This document shows positions 62,049 to 64,000 of a DNA stretch of 64,000 nt, piece after piece. The translations under genes were made by a program, and so were the position numbers. The notes beneath the pieces are model-generated. The model saw only the letters and a program-made list of their open reading frames with translations. It ran no database searches and was not told where the DNA came from. Source of the DNA: Pontibacter vulgaris (GTDB taxonomy: Bacteria > Bacteroidota > Bacteroidia > Cytophagales > Hymenobacteraceae); assembly GCF_022758145.1 (NCBI RefSeq), contig NZ_JAJVDH010000006.1:1-64000 (forward strand), read 5' to 3'. Each line of letters begins with the position of its first letter. The first letter of the stretch is position 1.

Positions 62049-62197
62049 AGGTATATATAGGGATTAAACAATACTCCAAAGATGCAGTTTAATTTTAAAT
62101 CTGCTATTACCTGCATGTTAAACTTTGTCTGATTTTATAAATTATTTAAACTACTATAAATTAGGTTGTTAAAGTGATATGAACTGGTGTTCTAACA

Positions 62198-62215
62198 TTA
62201 TACTTTAAAGTATAA
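62198..62215. repeat. 18-base palindrome of TATACTT and AAGTATA
   Basis: A perfect palindrome TTATACTTTAAAGTATAA lies in the 223-base gap upstream of the nuclease gene. It is a head-to-head pair of the genome's over-represented heptamer and could alternatively be an operator. Confidence 0.7.
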
Positions 62216-62271
62216 ATTATCAGTTGAGACAGTACTTGCCAGTTAGATTTTTGAGCAGACTTTCTTACAAT

Positions 62272-63729
62272 TTAATAATGATCCTGAAGTAATTTATGCG
62301 CAGCTATGATGCCACTCAGGCAAGTGCCCGGTATGCCTTGACCGGGATAAACGGTATCGCCACAGAGGTAAGCGCCTTTATGGTCTAAGCGGGCATCTTT
62401 CATTTGCCAGAGTTTTAGATGCTGATATTGCGGATAACCACCCACCATACCATAAGCCCTGCCCGTCCATTGGAGCCAGGAGCCAGGTGTAGCCGATTGC
62501 AAGTATAAAATGTTTTCTTTGCGAACTAAGCCTCTCTCCTGCAGCACCTTTATAATTGCATCTTCAGCAATCGCTTTATGTTCGATATAATTATTTTCTG
62601 GATCCTGAATGTGTGTACTTACAGAAGCTATAGTTTCTCCCTTTGCGGCTCTTAACGTGTCTTCGGGGTGGCTCAGGCTCAGAAATATACTTTTACTTTT
62701 GATGATGGGAAGGCCTTCCGGCACATGCACTTGATGATGTATCGTTTTAAGTGCCGGCGTGTTTTTAAGCACCATGCTTATGGAGAAAGCACTATTCAGT
62801 TTTGGTGAAGGCAATATGTATTTGCGCAATGACTCCTGCACTTTCTCATCTTTTATCAGAGAGGCAGTATTATTAAGCGGAACCCCGCTTATGACAAACC
62901 TGCTGGTAAGTATACCTTTAGAAGTATGAATTTTATATCCTTTTTCAGGTAGCGGAATGATAGCATCAACTTTATGCCTGTAAAGTATGGATGATCCGTT
63001 GGAGGTAATATAATCCGTTATGGGATTGATCAGGTTAATCAGGCCTCCATCTACATAAAAGTTACCGTACAAAGTATAACATAGTGCGGTAGCCCCAAAA
63101 AGTTCGTTGACTTCGGGTAAATAATTCTGTGCTGTTATGAGCAACTGTTCGTTTACAAATTCAACGAATAACTTATTCTGCAGAAGATCATACTTCCTAA
63201 GCACATCTTCCATTGTTCGGAAAGCACCCGGAATAAGCCTAAGCTGGGAAGGCCGTGCACGAAGTATACTTTGCCAAAGATCCTTATAATTTGATATCGG
63301 GAAACTCAGCTGTGTTAAAGAAGTTTGCCATACTTGTTGGCTTATACTATACAGATGCTTCCAAAAGGTACGTTGATTCTTCTTACCAAAAACACGCTCA
63401 GCTTCGCTTATCCAATCCTCCAGATCAGGATATCGGTTTATAACCTGCCCGTCAGGTGGGTGTACCTGCATAGGCAATTCCAGTTTGCGAAGGTTTACAT
63501 TTATCCCGGTTTCATCAATCAAGTATCGAAGCGGCATGTGCTCATCAAGTCCGACCAAGGTAGTAGCGCCTGTTTCAAACCAATAGCCCTTGCGTTTGTA
63601 GGTGGTAGAGCAACCGCCTGCATATTTGTTCTGTTCCAGTACACCAACCTTAAGCCCGCGCTTTGTAAGCAGTGCAGCCGCCGTAAGGGCACCAAAACCA
63701 GAACCAACTATAAGCACATCGTACGCCAT
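62272..63729 (-). CDS. FAD-dependent oxidoreductase of the phytoene desaturase/CrtD superfamily
   Basis: A 485-residue flavoprotein. The dinucleotide motif is VLIVGSGFGALTAAALLTKR (residues 4-23), followed by LEQNKYAGGCSTTYKRKGYW, as in CrtI/CrtD and retinol saturase relatives. The C-terminal FAD motif is YLCGDTVYPGQGIPGTCLSG, also characteristic. Likely roles are carotenoid desaturation (CrtD-type C-3',4' desaturase) or saturation of an isoprenoid; no other carotenoid gene is in view, so the substrate is open. Its start is 108 bases from the divergent YeeZ-like gene. Confidence 0.8.
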   Translation of the reverse strand: MAYDVLIVGSGFGALTAAALLTKRGLKVGVLEQNKYAGGCSTTYKRKGYWFETGATTLVGLDEHMPLRYLIDETGINVNLRKLELPMQVHPPDGQVINRYPDLEDWISEAERVFGKKNQRTFWKHLYSISQQVWQTSLTQLSFPISNYKDLWQSILRARPSQLRLIPGAFRTMEDVLRKYDLLQNKLFVEFVNEQLLITAQNYLPEVNELFGATALCYTLYGNFYVDGGLINLINPITDYITSNGSSILYRHKVDAIIPLPEKGYKIHTSKGILTSRFVISGVPLNNTASLIKDEKVQESLRKYILPSPKLNSAFSISMVLKNTPALKTIHHQVHVPEGLPIIKSKSIFLSLSHPEDTLRAAKGETIASVSTHIQDPENNYIEHKAIAEDAIIKVLQERGLVRKENILYLQSATPGSWLQWTGRAYGMVGGYPQYQHLKLWQMKDARLDHKGAYLCGDTVYPGQGIPGTCLSGIIAAHKLLQDHY

Positions 63730-63837
63730 TTATTTTGTTACTTTACCTGAGGTTTCTATTCCTATTGGTTAATACGCTTTGGTAGCAGTAACAAGGAGTC
63801 CGAAAAATTGTTGAGTCTAAGTATAAGTAAAGTATAA

Positions 63838-64000
63838 ATGGCAGCAACTGCAGATATAAGTATAATGGGGTGCGGATGGCTTGGTATGCCACTGGCCGAC
63901 CGATTTGTGAAACTTGGCTATCGTGTTAAAGGCTCTACAACAAGTACAAACAAAGTAAATTTGTTAAGCGAAAAGCAGATACAACCATACCTGCTAAACC
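63838..64000 (+). CDS. NAD(P)-binding epimerase/dehydratase-like protein (YeeZ type), N-terminal part
   Basis: The first 54 codons are in the window; the gene runs off the right edge. The translation starts MAATADISIMGCGWLGMPLADR, then VKLGYRVKGSTTSTNK. A GCGWLG nucleotide-binding loop and this context are typical of YeeZ-like extended SDR proteins. The start at 63838 is preceded by tandem AAGTATA copies. The function of this group is not established. Confidence 0.7.
   Translation, partial: MAATADISIMGCGWLGMPLADRFVKLGYRVKGSTTSTNKVNLLSEKQIQPYLLN

Overview
The window looks like a chromosomal segment of a Bacteroidota bacterium of the order Cytophagales, most like the Hymenobacteraceae (Pontibacter-type). 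This is inferred from protein families (S46 DPP11-type peptidase, DUF5686/CarboxypepD_reg protein, DUF3127, DUF1206, LTA4H-like M1 peptidase, NodT-type RND lipoprotein), from the lack of Shine-Dalgarno sites, and from TAnnTTTG-type -7 promoter elements. No rRNA, tRNA, CRISPR array, transposase or phage gene was seen.

Region 1 (1-16,900, almost all minus strand) is one surface-polysaccharide locus. In transcription order from the right it has a DUF481 outer-membrane protein, a Wza-like export lipoprotein, a Wzc-like co-polymerase/tyrosine kinase, GDP-fucose synthesis (fcl, gmd), an ABC-2 exporter (Wzm/Wzt), an acyltransferase, an FkbM methyltransferase, six glycosyltransferases and the first codons of a DegT-type sugar aminotransferase. 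From about 99 to about 8,850 the DNA is strikingly AT-rich (about 27% GC in sampled lines, against 45-50% elsewhere). The right-hand change falls inside the Wzt gene, so the variable, substrate-specific half of the locus looks exchanged as a cassette.

Region 2 (17,196-35,700) is mixed core: an HD hydrolase, a CPA2 antiporter, a CoA transferase, a sigma-54 response regulator followed by a 1557-residue PAS-rich hybrid kinase with HPt domain, a K+ channel with a C-terminal zinc ribbon, a cupredoxin, an L,D-transpeptidase, an M1 aminopeptidase and a DUF892 ferritin-like protein.

Region 3 (36,020-53,000) holds cyanophycinase facing an isoaspartyl peptidase, DUF3127, AlbA_2 and PhoH proteins, a DPP11-type peptidase, an RND efflux operon (adaptor, pump, outer-membrane factor) and a methyltransferase.

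Region 4 (53,059-64,000) holds a DUF5686 outer-membrane protein, a nitrite-reduction cluster (AniA-type NirK with fused cytochrome c, NirV-like protein, Sco protein), a dienoyl-CoA-reductase-like SDR, a NuiA inhibitor facing a NucA nuclease, a CrtI/CrtD-like oxidoreductase and the start of a YeeZ-like gene.

The most unusual genome-scale signal is the heptamer AAGTATA/TATACTT. It is far over-represented on both strands, inside genes and at gene ends, often as inverted pairs in hairpins, yet sits at chance level in the AT-rich cassette. This resembles the behaviour of DNA-uptake sequences in other phyla.
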